A DNA stretch of 64,000 nucleotides from positions 80,714,716 through 80,778,715 of the forward strand of contig NC_088171.1 in assembly GCF_028769735.1 (NCBI RefSeq). The letters run 5' to 3'. The DNA is from Zonotrichia leucophrys gambelii (Eukaryota; Chordata; Aves; Passeriformes; Passerellidae). Below are positions 51,401-64,000 of this stretch, piece after piece (position 1 is the first letter of the stretch; every line of letters starts with the position of its first letter). The translations under genes and the position numbers were made by a program. The notes under the pieces are model-generated. The model ran no database searches and had not been told where the DNA came from. It saw only the letters and a list, made by a program, of their open reading frames with translations.

Positions 51401-52947
51401 TGTGCCTATCACAGCTATTTTAAAGCTGTGTAGTCTTCTATATACCTTCTGCTGTGATGCCACAGATGCATTTGTCAAACAAGACTGCACTATTGGAATA
51501 ATTGATTAATGGATGGTTTATTGAACACCTAAATAATGGTTTAGTTCTTCTCAGTGGTTTTGGATTGGTTTGGTTTGTTTGGGCTTTTTAAATTAATCTA
51601 CTACCCCACTTTTTGACCACCATGATCATGAGAGTTCTGGCTATGCACTGGTGCTGGATACATTATCTATAAATATCAACTAGCAGGACTGAAAGTTTAA
51701 TAATGAGTTTTCTTTGAACTTGAGCATAGACCTGTCTGTGAATGGGCTTGATGCCTGATTACATCTCTGAAATAAACCAGCTTTGCTGTTAGGGCAGGCT
51801 GGCCAGGGAGTGGGGCTGAGTCCATTTTTAGATTATGTAGGAGAAAGGTGTGTGGCCTTGCTGCACATCACTGCTTTGATTTCAGGCACCCAGAGAGGTG
51901 CAGTGCTGTTAGTGCAGGGGAGAAGGGCTGGCAGCTGGATAAGGAGGTTTAGTGAGTGCAGTCTCAGGGGAGCCAGGAATTCATTATGCCTCTACGTTTA
52001 GGGAAACTGCTTTTGAGGGTGCTGAGCTTCCTTAATGCGAGACTGCTCGTGGGCCTTGCTGACCTTATCTTCTATTACTTCCTAGTAGTATATTGGTTGC
52101 TGTTTTTCTATTCCGATCTGGTTGCTTTTCCAGCCTCTGTGAGCTTCAAACTGCTTTAATGCAAGAGGTTTTGAAGGCAGTGGTACAGATCAGCTTGCAG
52201 CTTTGGATAGGAAAGGATGTAGCTGTTGGCTGCTAACCTGGGATACAGGCAGGAGACCCATTCCACCTCTCCTTCTCAGTGACATCAGTTCTTTGAGTTC
52301 ATGGTCCTTGTTTTGATCAGTCATCTCAGCTGTCTCTCCAGTGCCTTCCAAAGCAGCAGAATATGGTGCAGGGTTGAGTGTGTAGATGAGGTGGGATTCA
52401 GTTGTCTGAAATCCCTAAGTTATCTGTGTGACCTTTCCTGGATATAACTCTTGATGTAACAGCTACTAGTTAGTTGATTTTATTATTTAAATTAAATATG
52501 CAATAAAAAACTGTTGCTCCTTAGTTGAGACTTGAATAAATTCATACATAGAAAAACTTCTAGGAGCAACTGAAAGGAAATTTTAACTTAAATCAACTTG
52601 CTGTTGTAGTTTTTTAAATACCTACGTAATAGAAACATTAAAAAGTATGATGGTGTTACATCTCTTTTTAAATCTTCTGATTTTTTGTCTTTTTAGCTGG
52701 ATTTAAGAACCTTAAAGGGTAGTAGTATTTTGTGTTTAAATATTGATACCTGATAATTTGGAAATAGTGTAGTAAAATTGCATACGGAAAAGTATCATTG
52801 TTGCTTAAAACCTAAAGTGTTTAAGAGACATGATTTTAAAATGGCCTTAATTTCTGAGATTTGAGAGTAATTTAGTTTCTAAAATGAAAATATTTTGGTT
52901 ACGTGTTGAAATCTTCATTTTTCTGAAGTGTTAGAGGAATAGTGGCA

Positions 52948-52975
52948 GTTACTCACTGATAGTGAGTAACTATCA
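52948..52975. repeat. Two overlapping, mutually exclusive hairpins
   Basis: Hairpin A pairs gttactcac (52948-52956) with gtgagtaac (52962-52970). Hairpin B pairs tgatagt (52957-52963) with actatca (52969-52975). The loop of A forms part of the stem of B. Confidence 0.9.
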
Positions 52976-54999
52976 CTGTCCCTCCCTCTTGACCTTCTTG
53001 GGAGGGATGTTCAATCATAATGTGTTACTCAGATGCTTTGAAGTTGTTTTTAGATTGCCACTTCACTGTTTTCAGTCAAAACAGGTTGATTAAATGTTTT
53101 GGTCAAGAAGTTTCTCTGGTTATACATGTGCTTACTGTTTAGTACAGTAGTAAAGTCTTAATTACATGCATAATTTGCAAATAAATCTCTGTTCAATATT
53201 AGCATAATAAACTAATGTTAAGCTTCCATTTAGACTAGTATCAGCACTTGTAAGTGCAGAACTATTGATAGAGTATGAAGGAGATTGAATTAAGCCCACC
53301 TCACCAGAAGATTACCATAACAGTTTGGAAACATGCTGATATCTGGATTATACTGCTACTGAGTTCACTGGGAAAAATCTTTTGGCTTACAGGAAGCTGA
53401 GTTAGAAAGAAAATCTGTTGTTAGAAAACCACTGTTAACTTGTATGTGGGCAAAAGAATTGTAATGCTTCTAGAATGGGGTTGTAATTCTTTATTCTATA
53501 GCAAGTCTGATTTGTTGATATACTGGTAAATGTCTGAAATGTTCTCAATTTTTCTGTATTTTTTCCTCTGATGCAGATTGAGCCAAATATGCATTGAAAT
53601 TTGGACATAATCACAACAGGCTGTTTTTCAGGCCACTCTGAAGGATACTAGACCTTGGTGGGAGCAGTTCAGCTGCTCTGAAAATCTGTCTCAAGGGTGC
53701 GGGGCTAAAGAGCACTTTGAAAATGTAGACCATGAAGAATTTAATTCTGTAATAGTAATATCAACTTTCTGGATAATTGCTGTAGTTATAGATAAAATAT
53801 TTGGGACTCTTGGCAGACTTTCTAGTAAGGGGAGCAACGGAATTACTTTCAGCAGTGTGCTAATGGCAATTCAGACTGAAAAATGTTTGAAGGGAAAAAT
53901 ATGCAAATAGGGCATTCCACTAAAAACATGCACAAAAGTTGAAAAATTCAGAAGAAAACACATATATGGCACAAGCTGATTAGAAGAAGGAAAGGGAATA
54001 AATTATTCTTTTCTCCAGACAATTTGTATTAAAGTTTAAGTAATGTTGTGTCAGTGTATATTTTTCATTTCCATCCTGTGTTGCTATCTCATCTTTCTTT
54101 ATATCTGTGCTTTGCATTTTAAAAGTATTTAGTGTCTGTTTATGCAACAAAACCACTGCAAGCACAATGATTGTGGCAGAGGCTTTCAGCAGGAATGGCT
54201 ACACCCGTGGTGTGAGCAGTACAAGCTCAGCCAGTGGAACATCACCTACATCCAGGATTTTAACTTCACAGAACTAGCAGCAAGGGCCAGAATAGTTGTA
54301 TCTGTGATTGCTTTCCTAAACATTGAAGTAGCATGTTACCACTTTGTGGTATAGATCTGACATTTGCAAAGTGTCACTTGCATACTTATTGCCTACTTTA
54401 ACTTTATTCGTATCTTCAGAATGTGTAATGTTTGTACAGCATCCCCATGACTCTTCTTGCCAATCTTGATAACAGACCACAGAGCTGAAGTACCTGAGTG
54501 GCAAAAGGATTGAAGTGACAACTTCAATCACGGCTGGAAATATACAAGTCTCTTTTTTAAATGTTCTAATGTAATCTGGTTTTAATAGTAGAATAAGATG
54601 TTTTATGAAAATCGCATTTGATCTTGTTATTTACAAAAAAAAATAAGCTGTATCCTTAAAATGTTTTTTTCAGGAGGTGTGTTTAATTTATTCATTCTCA
54701 GAGGATATTTAAGTTGTAGAAAGTCTTAGCAACTTGATTTTTTTTCAAAGTGTTGAAGACAAAATGTTCATAAGGCACAACCATTCTCTTGCGATTTTGA
54801 GAAGCATTTGAAAGATCAGCCTTCATGTAAATCTAGATCCATTCATCAACTCCAGCTTATTTTATTTGTAGATCTTTGGATATGGGCATAACATGTGAAA
54901 GTTGTTCTGACTACTGCTGCTTTTTTCTCCCCAACCCTCCTACCTCCCCCAGTCCTGGACCCGTTTAGTTGAGGACATTCCTGGGTTGTACAGCTTTTG

Positions 55000-55180
55000 C
55001 CTTTTCTTGTTTGTTTGGTTTTGTTTGTTTGAGTTTTTCTTTTTTTTAATGAGGGGGTGGGGGATTGGTTTGGGTTTAGTTTGGTTTGGGGAATTTTTTT
55101 GTGTTTTGGAAGGTGGAGAGTTGGCTTTTTTCTTTTTTTTTCTTTTTTTTTTGAGAGGAGGTGGTGGGTTCTTTGGTCTC
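55000..55180 (+). repeat. T/G-rich low-complexity tract upstream of an exon
   Basis: There are long runs of T with G-rich interruptions: ttgtttggttttgtttgttt at the start and three T-runs of 7-10 near 55127-55152. It is almost free of C and A and lies about 300 bp before the acceptor of the 195-bp exon. In RNA this would be U/UG-rich, the type of sequence that PTB or CELF proteins bind. Confidence 0.85.
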
Positions 55181-55455
55181 TGTTTAAGAAGAGATGATAA
55201 TCATGATATTGATCTCACCAAAATATGTAGTTTCCTTGGAAGAAATGGGATTTTTGTGTAGATGCAGGCAGCTGAATGATGCAGCTAAAGGGTTTAAGTG
55301 GAGCTGTAGCTGCCCTTGCTTGCTATTTCTGTTTGCATGTTGAAAACACTTACGACTTAGCTTTGTTTGGGGATTTTTTTTGTGTTTAAATGCTACTTTA
55401 AAGTAAAATTTTAACAGTCAGATCTTGTATTTGTCTCTTGTTTTCTCCCTCTTAA

Positions 55456-55686
<231 letters not shown>

Positions 55687-58041
55687 TAACCTGCATGATT
55701 GTCTTTCTGAGATATGTAACTTACTCTCTGCTACTAACTCTTCTTCTCTTCCTCCTGTGCTTAACCAAATGTATTCTGTGCATTCCAGTCAAATAAAATA
55801 CCTTTTGCAGATGGCAGCTACCAATAGAACCCCAGATACGTGCACAAAAGGGAGAAATACTTAATGTTGTGCTACATGTACAGTAGGTTAAGCTAATTGA
55901 GGAGGGAGCTTACTCCTAAACAGAGAGAAAATACTTCTGTTAATCTAGTGTATTGTCTTGGAGAAAGATCTGGTGTCTCTGAAGAAATTGCTAGGATTTT
56001 TTTTGCTTACAAAGCTATTCTTTGTGTTGCAAATGGACTGCAAAGTTCCTGCCACATAAAGCTAAGTGATTGTTCACTTGCTTTCAGAGTAAATCATAAG
56101 TACATTTTCTTCCTCTGTCCCACAGAGCTATGCTTTGGTGTAGGTACACAGATATAAAATTGAACGATAACATAGGGAAAAGCTGTTAGCATCACTGGTT
56201 TATCCATAAATAATAATGATTGTCCCTGAAATGCATTGGTGTACAAGTCCTACTTGCAGAATGTCCTCTCAGCCAAATGAAATACAGCTGTATGTTGGAA
56301 CCCACAAATAGATCAAAAATCAACAGGGATATTTATGGTATTTAATGCACAAAATAATTAGAGTATATAAATGCTACAGCCAAAATAGCCTAAAGCAGAT
56401 GTAGAAGAAACTTGCCTTAGGAATTGTAAGTATTTCTGGTGTTTCATCTTTGCTGTGTTGATCAAAGAGGGAAGATTATGTCCATTTTCAGATCACTCCT
56501 ATTTTCATCAAGGAAAAGTTAAGTGCACTTTTCAGAGCAAGATACTTCACTTTCTTTTAAAACTATTTTTTTAAAACTTCTTTAAAAAACCCATTTCTCC
56601 AAGGGAAAAGCTGGCAGCTTTTGCATGTCCTACTGCCTTATGCAAGTTTGGATGTTCCGAGTACAAGAGGAAATCTTAAAAAGGAAATTTAGCCAGAGAA
56701 TTACCTAGAAAAATACCTGTAATAGTTTTATGCTTTTTGAAAAGCACCATTGCACCATTTCCCATCTGTTAAAGAAACTATCACAGTCTCATGTTTTGTA
56801 TAGAGTCACACATGGATATGAGGAAAAATTACTATTCTTTGCATGAAAGGGAGAAAAATATCTGCTTACATCAGTGAATTGTGAAGACAGTGGTAGTGAT
56901 TGAAACTACTGTTTCTGTTGAACTTTAAGCATTCTGTTCCACCTGTGGCTGCCTCATAGTGCCTATAGGATGCTCTCTTTCCCTGACACACCCTGAAGAG
57001 GGTTTCTTGTTTCGCTTGCAAAATATCCTTTTGGTTGTCTGTGCTGGAGTAGCAGGCTCTCTTGTGACTGTACTGCTCACAGCACCTCAGTAAGGAAGGA
57101 AACCTAGTCAACACAGATAACAATTGCAGTGACTTGAACTGGGACACGGGATGTTAGTTGGTTACACATGGAGATGGGTTTTCAAAGGAAAGAGAAAAAA
57201 AATTAAAAACCCCCACAGTCATATGGCTAGCAGAAACATCCCCTGTGAAGATGAGTTTTGTTTTGCCACTTGGGATGTGGATTTGAACGTTGCTGCAGGC
57301 TCCCTCTGAAGAAAGACCCATCAGTCCAGCTTGGTGTTGGGTTGATCCTCCCATGCCTTCCACCCTGCGCCCCTGTCATCAGGGTCAGGGGAAACGCGAG
57401 CGGATGGATGTGTGCCAGTCCAATCACTCTGGTGCTCTGTTGGTAGCTGTCAGCTTTTCACACAGCCAGGCTGAAGAGCTGTCTGTGCTCAGAGGGAATT
57501 TTGAGCTGCATTGGATCAGCTCTCAGACTCCTGCCTCTAGCACAAATACCAATAGGAACATATCCTTTCTGATGGAGACCATACAATTTTTTTCAAATTA
57601 ACAGAAAGGAGGGAAAGGAGTTCAAGTTTGCACTTTTTTTTTTCCTTTATTGGGTTTTCATAAGTATTGATTTTTCTTTTCTTTAAATTTTTTATTTTCT
57701 TTTAGGACTAGATTGCTATTTGGTGTAAGATATGGGGCAGGTAGATTACTGTGTAGTCCATGAAGATACGTGCCAAAGATTCATGGCCTGTATATTCTGT
57801 GTACATGAGTCATGGCAGAGTGGGGAGTTTTAAAACTTCAGAGCGGTCCTTCGAACACCATGGTTCACACCCTTTGTGTATGACAAAAATAGCATTAATC
57901 ATGATGATGATGCATGCTTTTCCACATCTGACAGAAAAGGGAAGACAAACTTAAAGATGTTGTCCAAAGAATTTTTTCTCTGCAGCTGACACTGCCCATT
58001 GAAAATTAAAATGAGGTTAGTTATACTTGCAAGCCATTTAA

Positions 58042-58172
58042 TTTTTTTTTTAGTGGGGTTTCTTTTTGGTTGACTTTGGTTTGGGTTTTTTTTTTTTTTT
58101 TAGTTTTGTTGGACTTTGTGGTGTTTGAGGGGATTTTCATGGGGTTTTTCTTTGGTTTGTTTGTTTTGCTTT
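58042..58172 (+). repeat. T/G-rich low-complexity tract
   Basis: A T/G-only region with a 15-base T-run near 58086-58101 and tttggtttgtttgttttg at the end. It resembles the tract at 55.0-55.2 kb in composition. Confidence 0.9.
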
Positions 58173-58526
58173 TAAAGAAAATTATTCCTGAATTTGAAAA
58201 TTTCACTTACTTTGGAAAAGTAACCAAGAATGGTTACTTACTACAGACATCACCTCTTTCTATTTTATGAGCCCTTAAATAAATATTACATTCAAGAATG
58301 TTTACACAACTGAGGATAAAGCCTTCTCAAGAGTTTTTTGTCTTCTAGGTGAATGAACATTCAGTAAGCAAAATACAATAAGCTAAAATTTCTCTATGGG
58401 GTGAACTAAATTAAGTTTGTTCTTAATTAAGTTTGTTCTTTTTTGGGTGATGTTTTGGTTCTTAACTTTAGTATTTTCTTTGTATTTCACTTGAGAATGA
58501 AACCTATGGTGATAGTTCTGCATTAC

Positions 58527-59928
58527 TGTCATGGTTTGAGCCTGGCACAGAGCCAGTGCCCCCATGAAAATGCCCTCACCCTGGTGTCTGCTGTGAGATG
58601 TGACCAGGAATAAGCAAAACAGGCTCCAGCTTAAACATAAAGAACACTTTATTACCTAAACTACAGGAAAATAGGGAAAAACTATAAGGAAAAGAAAAAA
58701 AATTGAAAACCTTACAAAAAACCACTTTCCTCCTCCCCACTACCTGACTTTCCCAATCCGATACATTCTCCCAAATCACCAACTGCCCAGCCTGGCACCA
58801 CACTTTAGTATACTCAAACTTCAGTTCATGAAGAGGAGAGGAGTCCTTCTTGTTCCATAGGCTTCCCCTGGAAACACACTGAAACCTCGTGTGCTTCCCT
58901 GTCACTTCGGCACCGCCCGGAAAAAAGTCCTTTTGCCGCTTGTGACATCTTCCTTCCATGCCCAGTGCTCTCACCACCGTGCATGGCCAGAGCTGCTTTT
59001 AGGGTTGTCTTTCAAGGATGCCTTGTCTCACTCCAAAAAGGCACAGTCTCTGCTTTGGGACATCTGTCCCCCCCATATTTTTCCAACCCCCTGGGGCCGG
59101 GGGGTCCTCACGATGAACCCTCCTGGTTCTGAGCCACTGCTTCCCCCTAAGTGCAGTCTCTGTGTCACAGGAACAAACTGAGTCCATGGCCACAAGAAAA
59201 GTCCAGCCAAAAGGCCACTCCAAATCATCTCTCCCCATTCAATCATCTCCACGTTCTTCGGGCCAGGTCCTTGTCTCATCTCATCTCTTATCTCCCTTCT
59301 TATTCAGCTTCGAGGAGGATTAGCATTTTTTGCAAGGCCCCAATCATGAAAGAAAGGGGTTAAAACTTTCAGTCTCTGTCTGTCCCGGAGCTGCGGCACT
59401 CCCACACACGCTGCCGCTCCGGCCGGGCACTCTTCCCCCCCCTTCTCCTCCTGGGCCGGCTGCTATCACATTCGGTGTCGCCAGCTCTCTCTCTCCCTCC
59501 TGGGGGGGGGGGGATGGCTGCCCGAGGGCTGACTCCCTGGGATCTTCCACCCTTCCATCCTCGAGGGCCTCCTCACCTCCCATCTCTGTCCAGGCCCAGG
59601 GCCTACCACGTGGCTGCCCCTCCCCCGCCCAGCAGCAGCGGCTGGACAGGGGAGGGAGATCCGACTTCTTCTCCACCACGTCCCAAGAGAGCCTGCCAGG
59701 GGCAGAGCCCTGCTTTTTAACCCCTGTGTATTCTCGGAGGTGTGTCCAAACCCCACTGGCTACACCAGGTGTCAGTATCAAACTCCGAACATCCATTGGT
59801 TTGACCACAGCATCCCAGAATTCCCACTCCTTCCTGGTCAAACCACCACAACTACCTACTGCAGAAGGTGCAAAACATGTCTGAACAATCTTCCCTAATA
59901 CCTTTAGAGATGATGACTTCTTCATACA
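58527..59928 (-). mobile_element. Endogenous retrovirus solo LTR, antisense, about 1.4 kb
   Basis: On the minus strand the element begins TGTATGAAGAAG (from 59928) and ends CTCAAACCATGACA (at 58527), giving the TG...CA ends expected of an LTR. The flanking pentamers are attac (58522-58526) and ataac (59929-59933), a possible 5-bp target duplication with one mismatch. A poly(A) signal AATAAA is on the minus strand at 58648-58653, and a TATA-like TTAAAAA at 59714-59720. The middle is GC-rich. I find no gag, pol or env reading frames next to it, so this appears to be a solo LTR of passerine type; subfamily not assigned. It is antisense to CTNND2, the usual orientation for surviving intronic LTRs. 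Confidence 0.75.
58648..58653 (-). terminator. LTR polyadenylation signal AATAAA
   Basis: TTTATT on the plus strand is AATAAA on the minus strand, within ggtaataaagtg inside the antisense LTR, about 120 bp from the LTR 3' end. It would act only on transcripts antisense to CTNND2. Confidence 0.55.
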
Positions 59929-59933
59929 ATAAC

Positions 59934-60640
59934 TGAATGATTTGTGTAGAAAAGGACCTTAAAGATCATCCCATTCTGTCTTCCCTGTCACTGTCAGGAA
60001 ACCTTTCACTAGACCAGGTTGCTCAGAGCCCCATCCAGCCTGGTGTTGAGGATTTCCAGGGATGGGGAGTCCACAGCTTTTGTGGACAACCTGTTCCAGT
60101 GCCTCACCACCCTCAGCATGAAGAATTTCTTCCTCATATCTTATCTAAACCTATCCTCCTTTAGTTTAACTCTGTTCCCCCTTGTCCTATCACTTAGTGC
60201 TCTTGTGAAAAGTCACTGTACAGCTCTTGTAGGGCCTCTTCAGGTACTGAAGGGGGCTCTAAGGTCTTCCTGGAGCCTTCTCTAGGCTGAACAGCCACTA
60301 CTCTCTCAGCCTGTCTTCACAGGAGAGGTGCTCCAGCCCTCTGAGCATCTGGGTGGCCTCCTCTGGGCTTGCTCCAGCAGTTCCTTGTCCTTCCTGGGCA
60401 AAGGACCCCAGAGCTGCAGCACTGCAGGTGGGGTGTCAGAAGAGACCAGAGGAGAGGGGCAGAATCCCCTGCGTGGCCCTCCTGGCCGCGCTGCTTTGGA
60501 TGCAGCCCAGGACACGGTTGGATTTCTGGACTGCAAGCACAAATTGCCAGCTCGTGTTGAGCTTTTCATCCACAAACATTCCCAGTCTGTCTCCCCAGGT
60601 CTGTCTTGTTCCATTCTCCAGCCAGCCTGTACCTGTGGTG
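59934..60640 (-). mobile_element. CR1 LINE 3' fragment, antisense, abutting the LTR
   Basis: The plus strand begins tgaatgatttgtgtagaaaa, ggaccttaaagatcatcc, the reverse complement of a CR1 3' end. It continues through the CR1 3' UTR and ORF2 C-terminus (minus-strand RVLGCIQSSAARRATQGILP). It is 5'-truncated near 60640. Its 3' end starts within about 6 bp of the LTR edge, so the retrovirus inserted at or in the CR1 tail, or the reverse. The subfamily looks close to that of the copy at 23.3-24.1 kb. Confidence 0.87.
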
Positions 60641-63600
60641 TAAATTATAACTGGGTGTGTTACTGTCATGCTGTCTAAGCTAAAAATAATGTTTCAAATT
60701 TGACAGCAGTAGCTGTAAAAGCTCTTTTGGTTGTTAAGCTTTTACTTAACAATCCCTTTTGCTCTTCAAAGGGTAATGCCTTCTCTCATATAAAAAGTAC
60801 CAGCCCAGACTTTTGCACTAAAAGCAATAAGTGTGAAATTTTCCTTTTGAAATGGGAAGCCTCAAAGGATGTGCTTGGAGGGAGCACTCAGACACAATAC
60901 AAAAAGCAAATTAATTTATTTACTGAATAGCAACTTATAGCTTGTATTTGTAACTCAACTAAATAACACTAATAATTCTTGTTCAGGCAGGTTTGTTACT
61001 GATTTTCCTCATAAACCTAAAGGTTTTGAATTATTCATATAGGAGAGATAAGCTTTTTTGATGGGATGTTTACATGAACACTGATGGAATTTGAAGAGGG
61101 CTGTTAATTAAGAGGGAGGAAGGGTTGCCTTTCAGCCAGAGTGGCACATGGAATCAATGATTGTTTGCTTATTTGCAGAATTAGAATTTTGAACTAGAGG
61201 TTTAGTCTATAGTTATTGACATTTAATCCACGTCAAACATGAAACCAGGCAAAACAGACAAAATCACACTATTTTGCAAGCCTGGGATTTCTGTAGCTGC
61301 CATGAGGACAAAGCATCCTTACTGTTGCGGTTGTGGGCTGTCAGTGCTGAGCTCAGGAGCACAGCTTTGTCAGCTGTGGGGTCTGTGTGAACAGTTGTCA
61401 TCACCCTCCAGAGGCTGGCATCACTGTCTGGAAGCTCATGCTTCTGTTGTGCTCCCTCAGAGAAACAGATGAGCCCTCTTCTGTAAAAAGGATGTAATTT
61501 CCAGATAAAGTTTGTAAAAGCCTTGAAGAGTAATGTCCCCAGTGGTCTGGGGCAGTGGGATGAGAAATGGGAGAGCTGTGCTTGTTCTGAGCTCTCTACA
61601 AAGAGTGACTTTATCAGATGAAGTAAGTGTTGCTGTGTAAGAGCACTGGTGCTGCCGGTAAACTGAGAGCATTTAGATCTTAAAACCTGCTGAGGTCTTA
61701 AACCATGCTGTAAGAGCACTCACTGGTTTCAGGGACTGCAGGCAAATACTTTTGATCCCAACCTTACAAAAGTGACATGGATGCATTGGAGGAGAGTGAG
61801 CCTGTCCTCCTCAGCTCTGTGAAGGACACATGAATCTTGCTGGCATCAGGACAACCCTGGCAGCCTGGGTAAAAGCTTAGGGAGAGTCTCAGAATGCACA
61901 GAGCCTGAGAATGGTCTGTCTCAGTCCCCAGAAGGTCACCATAGGGAAGGTGTTGTGACACAGTTCAGTCATAGTTGAATGGATTTCAAAGTCCAGCAGC
62001 TTCACATGGTTCCACAACCACTTGGTGCTCGTTGGAGTGCTGGGTGTGTGGAGCTGAGCTGCCTCCTTTCCTTGATAGAGACAGGGCATGCAAGGTACTG
62101 CAGAGACTGTTCTGAGAGCATTAGGAGAATGAGGAGTCTGTGATTGATCTGCTGAAATTAAAGAGAACCCTGAAAGGAAGGATTAATTGAAAGGAGGTTG
62201 GATAGTAGAAGGCTAAGCAGTAAGAGTTTTATTGTCTCTGAAGAGTCACTTAGGGTGGGATCTGCAGGGCTCAGGCATGCTCTTGCAATGGGTTACCTGT
62301 CAGGGAACGTGTTTGTGGCAGGTGCACACTGCAGCACTGCCTGCTACCCTCAGAGCTGCCCAATGTCCCTGTGTGTGCAGGCAGCTGCCAGGCTGCCCTC
62401 AGGCTTCTCTGACAGCCTCCATTCCTTCAGGCCAGGTCCATCTCCCTGAGATTCCTCCCACTGATGCTTGAGTGCTTCCACCAGTACACCAGCACCTCTC
62501 AAGATGTCTCTTCCCAAAAGCTGTGCTGCCACAGGCTGCACCACTTCCTGGGCACCATGGCACAGAGATCCAAGAGAAGAAGCCTGTGGAATTTGTGATG
62601 GCAGGTGCAAGGCAGAAGTATGTCAACTTGCAAGCTGGATTTCTGTGTGGAGGAAGAATGCTGACTGGAGAGCTGTTAACAGCCAAGGCAGCTGCTTTTG
62701 AAAGGAAAGAGTTATCTGCTGCTCCTGGCCATTTGCCAGTGGCAAAGATAAACACAGTATTTCATTGTCCTGTGATGCAGCTCAGGAAAAACTGCCAAAG
62801 GTGAGAATTGCTATTGTGTACCTGGACAGATGCTCTTGTCCTCTTCTTGCCTTCCATCCCACTCCTGCCTCGTACTTCATTTGCTGAAGGAAGTGTCTGC
62901 ACCAAGAATGCTTTCTCTCAAGTGCTGCTTGTAGTAATGTTGCATTTCTCCTGTAAAGGTGTGTTTCGCTTTAGTAGGGTAGAAGCAGGGTTTGTTTCTG
63001 GAGTCCAGTCTTTCTTCATGGACTAGATGCTGCTGGAGGGATGGGAAGAGGGGCCAGGTGGCAGTGGCAGCATTTGCTGCTTCATGCCTGCTGTGCTTGG
63101 GCTGGGCTTTTGGTGTCCTGGAGTTTAGGCAGTGTCCAAGGCGAGGGTGTACAAGAAAACCTAGTCCTTCTTTTGTCACTGGGCTGATGGCTTTCTCACA
63201 ACATGAGAGCCTTGTTCTGTCTCATGAGGTGTCTGTGATGAGGATCATGTCTCTATTCATGACCTAAAGAAGTAGGAGGGAGAAGCCAAATGCCCATTTT
63301 TCTTCTGCCCCAGGCAGGAACAGCCCAATCAAAACAACTTGTACTCTTTATTTGAGTTTGTTTTTTTGCAGGGAGGGGACATTACTAGTTTTCGTTCTTG
63401 GGAGTGTTCGAATGGCTCTGACCTCTGCCTCTTCTCATTTGCTTTGCACAAGTGAAGTGGGGCAGTCCAGGTTCTCAGAGCCAGGTTCATGTGTCATTTG
63501 CCCCTGCTCCCTGGGGGCTCCCTCCCTCTATGAAAGGTCTGACCTCTTCAAACTTCCATCTCACTGACCTGGTAGACAGAAGTCTGGCATTGTGGGGTGG

Positions 63601-64000
63601 CTTCTGGAAAGCTGCACTGGCCGCCATTTCCTTGCCTCTGCCCTGCCCTCCCTCTGCAGCTGACCTCGTGGGGCACAGACCTTGCCTTGTCCTGGGAGGG
63701 AGTGCTGCTCTGCTGTCCCATGGCCCTGCCTTGCCAGCAAGAGAGCCAGAGGTCTGTGGGAGCAGTAATTGCTGAGTAGGTCCAAGGAATGTTTTTTTAA
63801 CAGATTTTTACAGCAAGGATGGAGGAGGGTGTTGCATGGGCTTCTTAATGCTGCTTTGAAATACCCAAGGGCTTCATTTGCTCTATGTTTTTTATGCTGG
63901 TCCAGCTTAGCCTTTCTTTGGTTCTCAACATTTTGTCATGTCTCTTACCTCCTTTGTTGCCCTGTACAAAAGGAGAATGAGGCTACAGAGGATGCATGAA

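Noticed and set aside
59344..59925. 193-codon open frame (minus) and overlapping 184-codon frame (plus)
   Set aside because: Both fall wholly or almost wholly within the GC-rich LTR and look like chance frames; no retroviral protein motif is visible.
61264..63999. Several frames of 60-151 codons near the window end
   Set aside because: They overlap on both strands with no domain, no conserved motif and no phase link to the gene.

Overview
This window looks like a piece of a bird chromosome, probably a songbird. The reasons are the avian-type CR1 LINE fragments (3' ends carrying ATTCTATGAT-like tails), one retroviral LTR of passerine type, and an otherwise AT-rich, intron-dominated landscape. 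No prokaryotic feature is present, and no complete gene lies within the window.

The only gene I can support is part of CTNND2 (delta-catenin 2, a neuronal p120-catenin-family armadillo protein), on the + strand. Five coding exons were identified by translation and by exact splice-phase bookkeeping: 1379-1413, 1906-2022, 24929-25101, 33878-34442 and 55481-55675. Joined in order they encode about 361 consecutive residues with no stop. These cover the end of the region after the N-terminal coiled coil and nearly all of the Ser/Pro-rich linker before the armadillo repeats. The 5' exons (start codon, coiled coil) and the 3' exons (armadillo repeats, PDZ-binding C-terminus) lie outside the window. 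All five donors are GT and all five acceptors AG.

Layout: 1-1378 is the end of an upstream intron. Two small exons follow, separated by a 492-bp intron. A 22.9-kb intron (2023-24928) holds a 2-kb sense CR1 (about 16850-18812) and an antisense CR1 (about 23255-24138). Next come the 173-bp exon, an 8.8-kb intron with another antisense CR1 (about 26120-27115), and then a GC-rich CpG island (about 32900-34850) that contains the large Pro/Ser-rich exon. A 21-kb intron (34443-55480) holds two short CR1 relics, simple repeats and two RFX-like motifs. The last exon is 55481-55675. The final intron carries an antisense LTR (58527-59928) directly beside an antisense CR1 (about 59934-60640).

The most interesting structural points are: two closely related CR1 copies in opposite orientation flanking the 173-bp exon, a layout that can favour back-splicing; a tandem NAGNAG acceptor at the large exon; an intragenic CpG island that might be an internal promoter; an antisense solo LTR with its own poly(A) signal; and several perfect hairpins in introns. 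I found no evidence for a new multi-gene system here. This is a normal intron-rich vertebrate gene with notable non-coding structure.
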